A stretch of DNA of 64,000 bases from Janthinobacterium aquaticum (GCF_009208565.1 NZ_WFLK01000014.1:124001-188000); one strand, 5' to 3'; numbered from the stretch's first letter, positions 46,986 through 56,768 are shown. The notes: generated by a model from the letters alone, not told the origin. Program-made: numbers and translations.

Positions 46986-48152
46986 ATGTCAAATGACTAT
47001 CTTTTCACGTCCGAATCTGTTTCCGAAGGCCATCCGGACAAGGTAGCCGATCAGATTTCCGACGCCATCCTCGACGCCATCCTGACCCAGGACCCGACTG
47101 CCCGCGTGGCTGCAGAAACGCTGTGCAACACCGGTCTGGTAGTGCTGGCCGGTGAAATCACCACCCACGCCAACGTTGATTATATTCAGGTTGCGCGTGA
47201 AACCATCAAGCGCATCGGCTACGACAATACCGAGTACGGCATCGACTACAAGGGCTGCGCCGTGCTGGTCGCCTATGACAAGCAGTCGCCGGACATCGCG
47301 CAGGGCGTTGACGAAGGCGCCGGCATTGATCTCGATCAAGGCGCTGGCGACCAGGGCCTGATGTTCGGCTACGCCTGCGATGAAACGGCCGAGCTGATGC
47401 CAGCCGCCATCCACTACGCCCACCGCCTGGTCGAGCGTCAGTCGCAGCTGCGCAAGGACGGCCGCCTGCCTTGGCTGCGTCCGGATGCCAAGTCGCAGGT
47501 CACGCTGCGCTATGTCGACGGCCGTCCGGTCGGCGTGCATACCGTGGTGCTGTCGACCCAGCATGCGCCCGATATCGAGCACAAGCAGATCGAAGAAGCG
47601 GTGATCGAAGAGATCATCAAGCCGATCCTGCCGCGCGAATGGCTGACCGACACCAAGTTCCTGGTCAACCCGACCGGCCGTTTCGTGATCGGTGGCCCGC
47701 AAGGCGATTGCGGCCTGACCGGCCGCAAGATCATCGTTGACACCTATGGTGGCGCAGCGCCCCACGGCGGCGGCGCTTTCTCGGGCAAGGACCCATCGAA
47801 AGTGGACCGTTCGGCCGCTTACGCTGCCCGCTACGTGGCCAAGAACATTGTCGCGGCCGGCCTGGCGCGCCAGTGCCAGGTGCAGGTCAGCTACGCCATT
47901 GGCGTGGCCAAGCCGATCAATATTACCGTTTACACGGAAGGCACGGGCGTGATTCCCGATGCGGAAATCGCCAAGCTGGTGCTGGCCCACTTCGACCTGC
48001 GTCCGAAAGGCATCGTACAGATGCTGGACCTGCTGCGCCCGATTTACCAGAAGAGCGCCGCCTACGGCCACTTCGGCCGTGAAGAGCCGGAATTCACGTG
48101 GGAGCGCACCGACAAGGTTGCCTTGCTGCGTGATGCTGCCGGACTGAAATAA
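46986..48152 (+). CDS. metK: S-adenosylmethionine synthetase
   Basis: 388 residues. Makes SAM from methionine and [30 protein letters not shown] at the start, [16 protein letters not shown] (the signature hexapeptide region), and [35 protein letters not shown] before ATG 46986. Leader contains a hairpin; a strong terminator follows. Head of the methyl-cycle set with ahcY and metF. Confidence 0.98.
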   Translation: MSNDYLFTSESVSEGHPDKVADQISDAILDAILTQDPTARVAAETLCNTGLVVLAGEITTHANVDYIQVARETIKRIGYDNTEYGIDYKGCAVLVAYDKQSPDIAQGVDEGAGIDLDQGAGDQGLMFGYACDETAELMPAAIHYAHRLVERQSQLRKDGRLPWLRPDAKSQVTLRYVDGRPVGVHTVVLSTQHAPDIEHKQIEEAVIEEIIKPILPREWLTDTKFLVNPTGRFVIGGPQGDCGLTGRKIIVDTYGGAAPHGGGAFSGKDPSKVDRSAAYAARYVAKNIVAAGLARQCQVQVSYAIGVAKPINITVYTEGTGVIPDAEIAKLVLAHFDLRPKGIVQMLDLLRPIYQKSAAYGHFGREEPEFTWERTDKVALLRDAAGLK

Positions 48153-48173
48153 GCTTCACGCCTGCTTGAACAG

Positions 48174-48207
48174 AGCGCCCCGGCCGCAAGGCCGTGGGCG
48201 CTTTTTT
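48174..48207 (+). terminator. Rho-independent terminator of metK
   Basis: AGCGCCC pairs with GGGCGCT around an inner GGCC/GGCC stem with GCAA loop, then seven T. Confidence 0.9.
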
Positions 48208-48283
48208 TATGGTGCGTGCGAGGTAGCGCAAGGCGGGGCAGGCAGATCGGTGCAGCATGGCTCAATTTATCAGGGGAGCTGCG

Positions 48284-49384
48284 ATGGCGCTTGATCTTTA
48301 TCAACACATGCATACCGGCATTGTTACCCTGGTGGATCAGGCGCGTTGCCAGGCCGCACGCAGCGTCAATGCGCTGATGACAGCCACCTACTGGGAAATC
48401 GGCCGGCGCCTGGTGACGCAAGAGCAGGCCGGTATCGAAAGAGCTGCCTATGGCCAGGAGCTGATACGGCAGTTGTCTGGCGACCTGAGCCACCGCTTCG
48501 GTCGCGGCTTCAGCCAGCAGAATCTGTGGCAAATGCGGGCTTTCTACCTGGCGTGGCCGCCTGAGGCAATTCTCCAGACAGTGTCTGGAGAATTGCCTGT
48601 GCTACAAGAAAGTGACATGTCGATCATTGATTTGGGAATGATCGGAAAACGTTTCCCCTTGCCCTGGTCTGCCTATGTGCGTTTGCTGTCGGTCAAGAAT
48701 TTAGCCGCACGCGAGTTTTATGAAACAGAAGCGCTGCGTTGTGGCTGGTCGGTGCGGCAACTGGAGCGGCAGGTAGGCAGCCAGTATTACGAACGCACGG
48801 CGCTGTCGCGTAACAAGCTGGCCATGCTGGCCAAGGCCGGTAGCTTGCCCGAAGAAGCTGCGCTGTCTGCGCAGGATGCCTTCAAGGATCCGTTCGTGCT
48901 GGAGTTTCTCAATCTGAAAGACGAATACTCCGAATCAGACTTGGAAGATGCACTGATCGAACATCTGGCCGATTTTTTGCTTGAACTGGGCGACGATTTT
49001 ACCTTTGTCGGCAGGCAGCGTCGCCTGCGCCTGGACGATAGCTGGTTTCGCATCGATCTGCTGCTGTTTCACCGACGTTTGCGTAGCCTGATCATTGTCG
49101 AGCTGAAAACCGGCAAATTCAGCTATGCCGATGCCGGCCAAATGCATATGTACGTCAACTATGCACGCGCGCACTGGATGAAACCGGGCGAGAATCCGCC
49201 CATAGGGCTGATATTGTGCTCCTCGCCAGCCGGTGCCGAAGCGCATTATGCGCTGGACAATCTGGGCGGGGCCATCCTCGCGGCCGAGTACCGCATCTTG
49301 CTGCCTGACGAGCAGATACTGGTGCAGCAATTGCATCAGTCGCGTCTTGCCCTGGCGCAGCGCCACGGCCCGCCAGGCGCATAA
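48284..49384 (+). CDS. YhcG/DUF1016-type PD-(D/E)XK nuclease-domain protein
   Basis: 366 residues. N-terminal DUF1016 domain (ATYWEIGRRLVTQEQ, SHRFGRGFSQQNLWQMRAFY) and C-terminal YhcG-type PD-(D/E)XK fold (FVGRQRRLRLDDSWFRIDLLLFHRRLRSLIIVELKTGKF: RIDLLLF with VELKTG as the nuclease core). Exact role is unknown; relatives occur near mobile or defence genes. ATG 48284 is chosen because AGGGGAGC precedes it. The gene is lodged between metK and ahcY. A 35-bp perfect palindrome lies in its linker region. Confidence 0.88.
   Translation: MALDLYQHMHTGIVTLVDQARCQAARSVNALMTATYWEIGRRLVTQEQAGIERAAYGQELIRQLSGDLSHRFGRGFSQQNLWQMRAFYLAWPPEAILQTVSGELPVLQESDMSIIDLGMIGKRFPLPWSAYVRLLSVKNLAAREFYETEALRCGWSVRQLERQVGSQYYERTALSRNKLAMLAKAGSLPEEAALSAQDAFKDPFVLEFLNLKDEYSESDLEDALIEHLADFLLELGDDFTFVGRQRRLRLDDSWFRIDLLLFHRRLRSLIIVELKTGKFSYADAGQMHMYVNYARAHWMKPGENPPIGLILCSSPAGAEAHYALDNLGGAILAAEYRILLPDEQILVQQLHQSRLALAQRHGPPGA
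48564..48598. repeat. 35-bp perfect palindrome inside the YhcG-like gene
   Basis: Two 17-bp arms, AGGCAATTCTCCAGACA (48564-48580) and its exact inverse (48582-48598), around a single G. It encodes the EAILQTVSGELPVL stretch between the two domains. Far longer than expected by chance in coding sequence. Confidence 0.9.
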
Positions 49385-49412
49385 TTCGCTGTCCAAGCGC
49401 AAGTGCCGATGG

Positions 49413-49418
49413 TAAGAT
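49413..49418 (+). promoter_or_regulatory. Possible -10 box of ahcY
   Basis: TAAGAT, with a weak -35 TGTCCA at 49390-49395 (17-bp spacer). Places the transcript start just before the riboswitch. Confidence 0.4.
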
Positions 49419-49423
49419 ACGGG

Positions 49424-49488
49424 GTCCGAGGAGCGTTGCGACGAAGAAATTCGCCAGGCTCGGAATATCCTGCAACTGCGCTCACGTA
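49424..49488 (+). promoter_or_regulatory. SAH riboswitch upstream of ahcY
   Basis: Matches the S-adenosylhomocysteine riboswitch consensus: CCGAGGAGCGTTGCGAC, then GCCAGGCTCGG, whose CTCGG pairs with the initial CCGAG, then a downstream TGCGCTC that can form the pseudoknot with GAGCG. It lies 28 nt before the ahcY start. In known cases SAH binding turns on ahcY expression. Confidence 0.9.
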
Positions 49489-49516
49489 CCTTTTTCACAA
49501 CTGAAAGGAGGGCGTG

Positions 49517-50941
49517 ATGAACGCCGTACTCAAATCGCAACACGACTACACCATCGCCGATATCACCCTGGCTGCATGGGGCGACAAAGAAATCAAGATT
49601 GCTGAAACGGAAATGCCTGGCCTGATGGCTATCCGCGAAGAATTCGCGGCAACGCAGCCACTGAAAGGCGCGCGCATCACCGGTTCGATCCACATGACCA
49701 TCCAGACCGCCGTGCTGATCCAGACCCTGGAAGCACTGGGCGCGCAAGTGCGCTGGGCATCGTGCAATATCTACTCGACGCAAGATCACGCTGCTGCGGC
49801 CATCGCTGCGGCCGGCACGCCGGTATTTGCCGTCAAGGGCGAGTCGCTCGACGACTACTGGGAATATACCCACCGCATCTTTGAATGGCCATCGGTGGAC
49901 GGCAAGGCTGTGTACTCGAACATGATCCTCGACGACGGCGGCGATGCGACCTTGCTGCTGCATCTGGGCGTGCGCGCCGAGAGCGACATTTCGGTACTGG
50001 CCAATCCGGGCTCGGAAGAAGAAATCTGCCTGTTCAACTCGATCAAGCAGCACCTGGCCGTGGACCCAACGTGGTATTCGAAGCGCCTGCCGGAAATCCT
50101 CGGCGTGACCGAAGAAACCACCACCGGCGTGCACCGCCTGTACCAGATGCATAAAGAAGGCAAGCTGGCGTTCCCTGCCATCAACGTCAACGATTCGGTG
50201 ACCAAATCGAAGTTCGACAATCTGTACGGCTGCCGTGAGTCGCTGGTGGACGGCATCAAGCGCGCGACCGATGTGATGATCGCCGGCAAAGTGGCCGTGA
50301 TCGCCGGTTATGGCGACGTCGGCAAGGGTTCGGCCCAGGCCATGCGTGCGCTGTCGGCGCAGGTATGGGTGACCGAAGTCGATCCGATCTGCGCGCTGCA
50401 GGCGGCGATGGAAGGCTACCGCGTGGTGACCATGGATTACGCCTGCGAACATGGCGACATCTTTGTGACCTGCACCGGCAACTACCATATCCTGACGCAC
50501 GATCACCTGACGCGCATGAAAGACCAGGCCATTGTCTGCAACATTGGTCACTTCGACAATGAAATCGATGTTGCTTCGCTCAAGCAATACACCTGGGAAA
50601 ACATCAAGCCGCAAGTCGACCATATCATTTTCCCGTCGGGCCGCCGCATTATCCTGCTGGCTGAAGGCCGCCTGGTCAACCTCGGCTGCGGTACCGGCCA
50701 CCCGTCGTACGTGATGAGCTCGTCGTTTGCCAACCAGACCATCGCCCAGATCGAACTGTACGCGAACACCGCCAACTACCCGGTCGGCGTGTACACGTTG
50801 CCGAAACACCTCGATGAAAAAGTCGCTCGTTTGCAACTCAAAAAGTTGAATGCGCAGCTGACCGAACTGACCCAGGAGCAGGCTGACTACATTGGCGTGC
50901 GTACTGAAGGCCCGTACAAGCCAGAGCATTACCGTTATTAA
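49517..50941 (+). CDS. ahcY: S-adenosylhomocysteine hydrolase
   Basis: 474 residues. Splits SAH to adenosine and homocysteine, using bound [44 protein letters not shown] at the start, NAD-binding [20 protein letters not shown], and the C-terminal [37 protein letters not shown] 49517 follows AAAGGAGGG (a GTG one codon earlier is too close). Controlled by the SAH riboswitch. Long form with the roughly 40-residue insertion usual in proteobacteria. Confidence 0.98.
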   Translation: MNAVLKSQHDYTIADITLAAWGDKEIKIAETEMPGLMAIREEFAATQPLKGARITGSIHMTIQTAVLIQTLEALGAQVRWASCNIYSTQDHAAAAIAAAGTPVFAVKGESLDDYWEYTHRIFEWPSVDGKAVYSNMILDDGGDATLLLHLGVRAESDISVLANPGSEEEICLFNSIKQHLAVDPTWYSKRLPEILGVTEETTTGVHRLYQMHKEGKLAFPAINVNDSVTKSKFDNLYGCRESLVDGIKRATDVMIAGKVAVIAGYGDVGKGSAQAMRALSAQVWVTEVDPICALQAAMEGYRVVTMDYACEHGDIFVTCTGNYHILTHDHLTRMKDQAIVCNIGHFDNEIDVASLKQYTWENIKPQVDHIIFPSGRRIILLAEGRLVNLGCGTGHPSYVMSSSFANQTIAQIELYANTANYPVGVYTLPKHLDEKVARLQLKKLNAQLTELTQEQADYIGVRTEGPYKPEHYRY

Positions 50942-50961
50942 TTAGCTGGTTGCCTCGGGAG

Positions 50962-51055
50962 CCTACTGCGCGACGCGGGGCGAGGCCGGCGATGCTCGCT
51001 GTACATAAAGTACAGCTGCGCTTCTCGGCCACGCCGCGCGCCTGCTCGCTACGGC
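50962..51055 (+). repeat. Dispersed structured intergenic repeat, copy 2
   Basis: Same family as 6205-6296, between ahcY and the membrane-protein gene. Hairpin GCTGTAC-ataaa-GTACAGC (50998-51016). Relative to copy 1 the third stem pair is T-A instead of C-G. A second, simpler inverted stretch (GAAGCCGGCTGCGGCCGGCTT) lies 3' of it near 51088. Confidence 0.7.
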
Positions 51056-51131
51056 TCGCGAAGCAACGATACTTCGCAGACCCCTTGAAGCCGGCTGCGG
51101 CCGGCTTGTCCTTTTTTGACAGGCTAGAGAA

Positions 51132-51488
51132 ATGCGCTTGCTACTGATTTGGTTTATCAATGCGGCAGCCTTGTTTGCCGTGCCTTATTTGATGCATTCG
51201 GTCACCATGAGCAGCGGCTGGACGGCGCTGCTGGCGGCGGCCTTGCTGGGGCTGGTCAATGCCTTGATCCGTCCCTTGCTGGTATTGCTGACATTGCCAG
51301 TGACGTTTTTGTCGCTCGGTTTGTTTATTCTGGTGATCAACGGCTTTCTGTTCTGGCTGGTTGCGCAGATCATTCCAGGCTTCCATGTGGCCAGCTTCTG
51401 GTCGGCCGTGGGTGGCGCCATTCTGTACAGCATCATTTCCTGGGCCTTGTCGACTTTACTGTTGAGTAAAAACGATGGCAACCCATAA
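51132..51488 (+). CDS. Small four-helix membrane protein (phage holin superfamily IV, YvlD-like)
   Basis: 118 residues with four hydrophobic helices (LLLIWFINAAALFAVPYLM, ALLAAALLGLVNALIRPLLVLLTLPVTFL, FILVINGFLFWLVAQII, AILYSIISWALSTLLL). It resembles PF04020 proteins, named after a phage holin but found widely as chromosomal membrane proteins. No phage genes are near. The ATG of metF lies 14 bp before its stop. Function unknown. Confidence 0.85.
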   Translation: MRLLLIWFINAAALFAVPYLMHSVTMSSGWTALLAAALLGLVNALIRPLLVLLTLPVTFLSLGLFILVINGFLFWLVAQIIPGFHVASFWSAVGGAILYSIISWALSTLLLSKNDGNP

Positions 51489-52305
51489 CTTCAGTATCGA
51501 ATTTTTCCCGCCAAAAACCCCGGAAGGGGCAGAAAAGCTGCGAGTGACGCGCGCCAAGCTGTCCGAGTTGCAGCCGAAGTATTTTTCGGTCACCTTTGGC
51601 GCCGGCGGCACCACCCAGCAAGGCACGCTCGACACCGTGCGCGAGATCCTGGCGGCCGGCGAAGAGGCCGCGCCCCATTTGTCTTGCGTTGGTGGTTCGC
51701 GCGAGTCGATCCGCGCGGTGCTCGGTGAATTCAAGGCCGCTGGCGTCAATCGCATCGTGGCCCTGCGCGGCGACTTGCCTAGCGGCTATGGCGCCTCGGG
51801 TGAGTTCCGTTATGCCAATGAGCTGGTGGAGTTTATCCGCGCAGAAACAGGCGACCATTTCCATATCGAAGTGGCGGCCTATCCGGAAGTGCATCCGCAG
51901 GCGCGTTCACCGCAGGACGATTTGCAGGCATTTGCCCGCAAGGTCCAGGCTGGCGCCGACGCGGCCATTACCCAGTACTTCTACAATGCCGACGCGTATT
52001 TCCAGTTTGTCGAGCAGACCCAGAAGCTGGGCATCAACGTGCCGATCGTGGCCGGCATCATGCCGATCACCAACTACACGCAGCTGATGCGCTTTTCCGA
52101 TATGTGCGGAGCGGAAATTCCACGCTGGGTGCGTCTGAAGCTGGCCAGCTTTGGCGACGACACCGCTTCGATCAAGGCTTTCGGCCTCGATGTGGTGACG
52201 TCGCTGTGCGAACGCCTGCTCGAAGGCGGCGCGCCCGGCCTGCATTTCTACAGCATGAACCAGGCCGCACCAACGACTGCCTTGTGGCAGCGCCTGGTCA
52301 GGTAA
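51475..52305 (+). CDS. metF: 5,10-methylenetetrahydrofolate reductase
   Basis: 276 residues. FAD enzyme making 5-methyl-THF for methionine synthesis. FSIEFFPPKTPEGAEKLR at the start, YFSVTFGAGGTTQQGTLDTV, IVALRGDLPSGYG, and AAYPEVHPQARSPQDDLQAFARKVQAGADAAITQYFYN. Overlaps the previous gene by 14 bp. Completes the local metK-ahcY-metF set. Confidence 0.97.
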   Translation: MATHNFSIEFFPPKTPEGAEKLRVTRAKLSELQPKYFSVTFGAGGTTQQGTLDTVREILAAGEEAAPHLSCVGGSRESIRAVLGEFKAAGVNRIVALRGDLPSGYGASGEFRYANELVEFIRAETGDHFHIEVAAYPEVHPQARSPQDDLQAFARKVQAGADAAITQYFYNADAYFQFVEQTQKLGINVPIVAGIMPITNYTQLMRFSDMCGAEIPRWVRLKLASFGDDTASIKAFGLDVVTSLCERLLEGGAPGLHFYSMNQAAPTTALWQRLVR

Positions 52306-52318
52306 GTTCCTGACTTTG

Positions 52319-52918
52319 TCAGGCCAGATCGCCCTCGGTTACCATGTGATCGAGGGCGATGTCGTATGGGCCGCAGGCAAAGTCGACGGCCAGGCAGTCG
52401 TAGGCCACGCCGACGGTGCGCGGGCGCGGCAACTGCGCCAGCGTGCGGTCGTAATAGCCGCCGCCATAGCCGAGGCGGTAGCGCTGCCGGTTGAAGCCCA
52501 GGCAGGGTAGCAGCAGGTGGCCAGGGGCTGGCTGCAGGCGCAATTGTTCCGGTACCGCTACGCCCATCTTGTCCTTGATCATGGCTTCGCCTGGCGTCCA
52601 GGCGGTAAAGCCCAGCGGCGCCTGTTTCTCCAGCACCACCGGCAGCAGCAAGGCCACGCCGCGCCCCGCCAGCTGTGCATAGGCGTCGTGCAGATCCGGT
52701 TCGCCATGCAGCGGCCAGTAGACACCCAAAGTTGTCACCTGATGCTGCTCGCACCAGGCCAGCAGGCGTTCGGCAATTGCGCCGTCCCATTGCGCGCGTA
52801 CGGACTCGGGCAAGGTGCGCCGGCGCGCCAGCAGTGCTTTGCGCAGGCTGGTCTTTTCCTCCAGGGCAATGGGTGGCAATGTAGCCGTAACGCATGTTAT
52901 TCTAGGGTCGCTATTCAT
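52319..52918 (-). CDS. 5-formyltetrahydrofolate cyclo-ligase
   Basis: 199 residues. Converts 5-formyl-THF to 5,10-methenyl-THF with ATP. LRKALLARRRTLPESVRAQWDGAIAERLL, PLHGEPDLH, LLLPCLGFNRQRYRLGYGGGYYDRTLAQL (the family signature). Converges with metF (13 bp), so two folate genes lie back to back. Its start is only 31 bp from the lytic transglycosylase start, so a downstream TTG at 52879 is an alternative. Confidence 0.94.
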   Translation of the reverse strand: MNSDPRITCVTATLPPIALEEKTSLRKALLARRRTLPESVRAQWDGAIAERLLAWCEQHQVTTLGVYWPLHGEPDLHDAYAQLAGRGVALLLPVVLEKQAPLGFTAWTPGEAMIKDKMGVAVPEQLRLQPAPGHLLLPCLGFNRQRYRLGYGGGYYDRTLAQLPRPRTVGVAYDCLAVDFACGPYDIALDHMVTEGDLA

Positions 52919-52949
52919 ATCACCAGCACGTTAAATTGAGAGTCGTACA

Positions 52950-54929
52950 TTGATTTCCCCACTGAAATGGATTGCCGGCACGGTGCTGTGTGTTGCATCG
53001 GCCCTGAACCCCCTCGTTGTCCTGGCCCAGAGCGCTGTTTCTGCAGCGCCAGTCTTGCCGGACAGTCGTAGCGAAGACGATGCCTTTCTGCTGCTGCGCG
53101 ACGCCGTACGCAAGGATGATATCGAAAAAGTCGATTTCTATGCGAGCCGCCTCGTCAATTACCAGATTCCGTCCTACGTCGACTATTATCGGCTCAAGCC
53201 ACGCATAAGGCAGCTGACCGAGGCCCAGTTCCGCGATTACCTGGCGCGCTACCAGGGCAGTGCGATTGCCGACCGCTTCCGCAATGACTGGCTGCTGGAG
53301 CTGGGCCGCAAGCGCGACTGGGTCGTGTTCGATGAACAATATCCGCAGTTTGCGCTCGACGACGACACCCAGCTCAAATGCTATGCGCTGATGTCGAAGC
53401 TCGCCAAGGGCCAGAACGTGGCCGACGATGCGCGCAAGCTGCTGCTCTCGCCGCCGGGCTATGGCGAAGCGTGCGGCAGCCTGATTGCGGCGCTGGCGCA
53501 AAGCGGCCAGTTCGACAGCAACGACCTGTGGGCGCAGATCCGCCTGGCCGGCCAGAGCAACGCCACCGGTCCGGCGCGCCGCATCGCCACCTTGCTGGGC
53601 GCTTCCGACGCCAAAATGGCGCAGGCCATCGACCTGCCGGCGCTGGTGCTGGCCAAAGGCCCTGGCATCGGGCGTCCCGACCATGAAATGTACCTGGTGG
53701 CCGTGGGCCGCATGGCGCGCAGCACGCTGAAACTGGGCGTGGTGGCGCTGCAAAAAGCCAGTGGCAAGCTGACGGCGCCGGAAATGGCGATCGGCTGGGG
53801 CAACGTGGCGCTGCAGGCGTCCTACAACCTGGCGCCGGAAGCGTATGAATACTGGCAGAAATCGGCTGGCGCCCCGCTGACGCAGGAGCAACTGCAGTGG
53901 AAGGCGCGCATCGCACTGCGCGAGGGCGACTGGGCGCTGGTCAGGTCCACCATCGAGTCCATGCCCGCCGCCCTGCGCCAGGATCCGACCTGGGTCTACT
54001 GGCTGGCGCGTTCGCTGCAGGCGCAAGCGCCGGGCCAGCCCAATGCCAAGGCCACCGCCTTGTACCGCAGCATCAGCGATCAATCGAACTTTTATGGTCT
54101 GCTGGCCAACGAGGAACTGGGCAACCACCTGGTGCTGCCGCCACCGGGCGCACCGATCACGCCGGCGGAAATCGCCGCCATGGCCGCCAACCCTGGCCTT
54201 GCGCGCGCGCTGAAATTCTTCAATATGCGTTTGCGTTTTGAAGGCACGCGCGAATGGAACTGGGAGCTGCGCTCGATGACCGAGCGCCAGCATCTGGCTG
54301 CCGCTGAATTTGCACGCCAGAACAATGTGCTCGACCGCATGGTCAATACCTCGGACCGCACGCGCCTGGAAGTGGACTACACGCAGCGCTACCCGACCCC
54401 GCATGACGATGTGATGCATCCGGCCACGCAGACGCTGGGCCTGGACAAGGCCTGGGTCTATGGCCTGATCCGCCAGGAGTCGCGCTTTATCATGGACGCG
54501 CAGTCGCATGTGGGCGCCTCGGGCCTGATGCAGGTGATGCCGTCCACAGCCCGTTATGTGGCCAAGAAAATCGGCCTGACCGACTTCGTGGTGGAAACGC
54601 TGAGCGATGTGCGCACCAACGTGATGTTGGGCACCAATTACCTGAACATGGTGATTGGCGGCCTGGACGGCTCGCAGGTGCTGGCCACCGCCGCCTACAA
54701 CGCCGGCCCGGGCCGCCTGCGCATCTGGCGCGCCACCATGACGCGGCCGCTGGAAGGGGCGGTATTTGCCGAAACCGTCCCCTATACGGAAACGCGCAAC
54801 TATGTGAAAAACGTGATGGCCAACGCCACCTACTATGCTGCGCTGGCGGAAAAAAGCCCGCAGTCGCTGAAAGCCCGGCTGGGTACGGTGGGACCGAAAA
54901 ATTCCGCCATCGCCGCCGATCTGCCATAG
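52950..54929 (+). CDS. Soluble lytic transglycosylase (Slt-type)
   Basis: 659 residues. Periplasmic enzyme that cuts peptidoglycan between MurNAc and GlcNAc. TTG start at 52950 gives a good signal peptide (WIAGTVLCVASALNPLVVLAQ). A long alpha-superhelical domain (about 60-480) is followed by the SLT catalytic domain: LIRQESRFIMDAQSHVGASGLMQVMPSTARYV with the catalytic Glu in QES, and ATAAYNAGPGRLRIW. First of four closely spaced genes. Confidence 0.94.
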   Translation: MISPLKWIAGTVLCVASALNPLVVLAQSAVSAAPVLPDSRSEDDAFLLLRDAVRKDDIEKVDFYASRLVNYQIPSYVDYYRLKPRIRQLTEAQFRDYLARYQGSAIADRFRNDWLLELGRKRDWVVFDEQYPQFALDDDTQLKCYALMSKLAKGQNVADDARKLLLSPPGYGEACGSLIAALAQSGQFDSNDLWAQIRLAGQSNATGPARRIATLLGASDAKMAQAIDLPALVLAKGPGIGRPDHEMYLVAVGRMARSTLKLGVVALQKASGKLTAPEMAIGWGNVALQASYNLAPEAYEYWQKSAGAPLTQEQLQWKARIALREGDWALVRSTIESMPAALRQDPTWVYWLARSLQAQAPGQPNAKATALYRSISDQSNFYGLLANEELGNHLVLPPPGAPITPAEIAAMAANPGLARALKFFNMRLRFEGTREWNWELRSMTERQHLAAAEFARQNNVLDRMVNTSDRTRLEVDYTQRYPTPHDDVMHPATQTLGLDKAWVYGLIRQESRFIMDAQSHVGASGLMQVMPSTARYVAKKIGLTDFVVETLSDVRTNVMLGTNYLNMVIGGLDGSQVLATAAYNAGPGRLRIWRATMTRPLEGAVFAETVPYTETRNYVKNVMANATYYAALAEKSPQSLKARLGTVGPKNSAIAADLP

Positions 54930-54947
54930 ACTCCTGGAAAGCCGACC

Positions 54948-55664
54948 ATGCAAACCACTATTCTTGATCCCAACCTGACGCAGGCGCTGGCTGCCGCGCG
55001 CGAGCCGGGGCTGACGCTGATTATCGGCAATAAAAACTATTCGTCCTGGTCGATGCGCCCGTGGGTGGCGCTGCGCGCCTTCGGCATCCCGTTCCAGGAA
55101 GTGCGCGTGTTGCTCGACCAGCGCGACACAGCGGCCAATATCGCCGAATATTCGGCCTGCGGCCGCGTGCCGGTGCTGCTGGCCGGCGAGATCACCATCT
55201 GGGACAGCCTGGCCATCTGCGAATACCTGGCCGAGCAGTTCCCCGACTTGCATCTGTGGCCGCAGGACGTGGCCGCGCGCGCCATGGCGCGCTGCATCTG
55301 CGCCGAGATGCACTCGGGCTTTGCGGGCCTGCGCAACGATATGTCAATGCATATCAAGGCGCGCCTGCCCGGCCGTGGCCGCACGCCGGCCGCGCAGGCC
55401 GATATCGGGCGTATCAGCGAAATCTGGGAAGAGTGTTTGTCGCGCTTCGGCCACCACCAGTTTTTGTTTGGCGATTTTTCGATTGCAGACGCGTATTTTG
55501 CGCCGGTGGTGATGCGCTTCAAAACCTATGGCGTGGCGCTGGCGCCGGCCCTGAACGCTTATTGCGAACGCGTCTGCGCCCATCCTGCGGTGGCGCAGTG
55601 GATCGCCGAAGCGCTGGCCGAGACGGAAACGGCGCCGAAACACGACGCCGAGATGCCCGATTAA
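54948..55664 (+). CDS. Glutathione S-transferase family protein
   Basis: 238 residues. Thioredoxin-like N-terminal part LIIGNKNYSSWSMRPWVALRAFGIPF with GRVPVLLAGEITIWDSLAICEYLAEQFP (cis-Pro and GSH contacts), helical C-terminal domain (FLFGDFSIADAYFAPVVMRFKTYGV). Cytoplasmic, substrate unknown. Lies between slt and cca in one direction. Confidence 0.92.
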   Translation: MQTTILDPNLTQALAAAREPGLTLIIGNKNYSSWSMRPWVALRAFGIPFQEVRVLLDQRDTAANIAEYSACGRVPVLLAGEITIWDSLAICEYLAEQFPDLHLWPQDVAARAMARCICAEMHSGFAGLRNDMSMHIKARLPGRGRTPAAQADIGRISEIWEECLSRFGHHQFLFGDFSIADAYFAPVVMRFKTYGVALAPALNAYCERVCAHPAVAQWIAEALAETETAPKHDAEMPD

Positions 55665-55676
55665 GAAAGTACTGCC

Positions 55677-56768
55677 ATGAAGATATACACAGTCGGTGGC
55701 GCCGTGCGCGACCAACTGCTGGGGCTGCCCGTCAAGGACCACGATCATGTGGTGGTGGGCGCCACCCCCGAGGATATGCTGAAACAAGGCTTCCGGCCGG
55801 TCGGCAAGGATTTCCCGGTGTTCCTGCATCCGAAAACCCAGGAAGAATATGCGCTGGCGCGCACCGAGCGCAAGACCGCGCCCGGTTATCGCGGTTTTGT
55901 GTTCCATACGGCGCCTGATGTCACGCTGGAAGAAGACCTGGTGCGGCGCGACCTGACCATCAACGCCATCGCCCGCGCCGAAGACGGCACGCTGACCGAC
56001 CCGTTCGGCGGCGTGGCCGATATTGAAAACAAAGTGTTTCGCCATGTGTCCGAAGCGTTTGGCGAAGACCCGGTGCGCATCTTGCGCCTGGCGCGCTTTG
56101 CGGCGCGCTTTGGCGCGTTTGTGATTGCCCCGGAAACGCTGGCGCTGATGCGCACCATGACAGCGGCTGGCGAAGTCGATGCGCTGGTGGCCGAACGCGT
56201 CTGGCAGGAGTTGGCCAAGGGCCTGATGGAAGCGCAGCCGTCGCGCATGCTGGTGGTGTTGCAGCAGTGTGGTGCGCTGGCCCGGTTGCTGCCGGAATTG
56301 CCGTTCGACCCTGCGCTGCTGTCGTTGCTCGACCGCGCTGCAACGCAGCAGCTGGCGCTGCCCGAGCGGTTTGCCGTCTTGATGCTGCAGGTTGGGCTGG
56401 CCCAGATCGAACAACTGAGCTTGCGCCTGCGCGTGCCCAACGAGTGCCGCGAACTGGCCGTGATGGCGGCGCGCGAGCAGGGCCAGTTTGCTGCCGCTTT
56501 GAGCCTGTCGGCCGAACAGCTGGTCAGCCTGTGCGAGCGTTGCGATGGCCTGCGCAAGCCCGAGCGTTTCGGACAGATGCTGGCCGTATTGGCCTGCGCG
56601 CGCCAGGATGCTGCCGCGGCAAACCGCCTGCGCGCCGCGCTGGCAGCCGTGCGCAGCGTGGACGCCGGCGCGCTGGCGCAGGGCTGTGCCGGCAATCCGA
56701 AAAGTATCCCGGGCGTGATCCATGCGGCGCGGGTGGTGGCGGTCGAGGCCGGGCTGGGCGGGCAGTAA
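55677..56768 (+). CDS. cca: CCA-adding tRNA nucleotidyltransferase without HD motif
   Basis: 363 residues. Adds or repairs the 3' CCA of tRNAs. [28 protein letters not shown] (the nucleotidyltransferase GGAVRD and DxD), [29 protein letters not shown], and [15 protein letters not shown]. coli Cca is longer and carries an HD phosphohydrolase domain. Here the corresponding region ([33 protein letters not shown]) has lost both H and HD. The nucleotidyltransferase half looks complete. Confidence 0.93.
   Translation: MKIYTVGGAVRDQLLGLPVKDHDHVVVGATPEDMLKQGFRPVGKDFPVFLHPKTQEEYALARTERKTAPGYRGFVFHTAPDVTLEEDLVRRDLTINAIARAEDGTLTDPFGGVADIENKVFRHVSEAFGEDPVRILRLARFAARFGAFVIAPETLALMRTMTAAGEVDALVAERVWQELAKGLMEAQPSRMLVVLQQCGALARLLPELPFDPALLSLLDRAATQQLALPERFAVLMLQVGLAQIEQLSLRLRVPNECRELAVMAAREQGQFAAALSLSAEQLVSLCERCDGLRKPERFGQMLAVLACARQDAAAANRLRAALAAVRSVDAGALAQGCAGNPKSIPGVIHAARVVAVEAGLGGQ

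Noticed and set aside
51132-51488. Prophage holin
   Set aside because: The family name suggests a phage, but the gene overlaps metF and no phage gene is nearby.
52309-52323. CCTGAC-TTT-GTCAGG as a terminator between metF and the folate ligase gene
   Set aside because: Stem of 6 bp without a U-tract and overlapping a stop codon; too weak to list.
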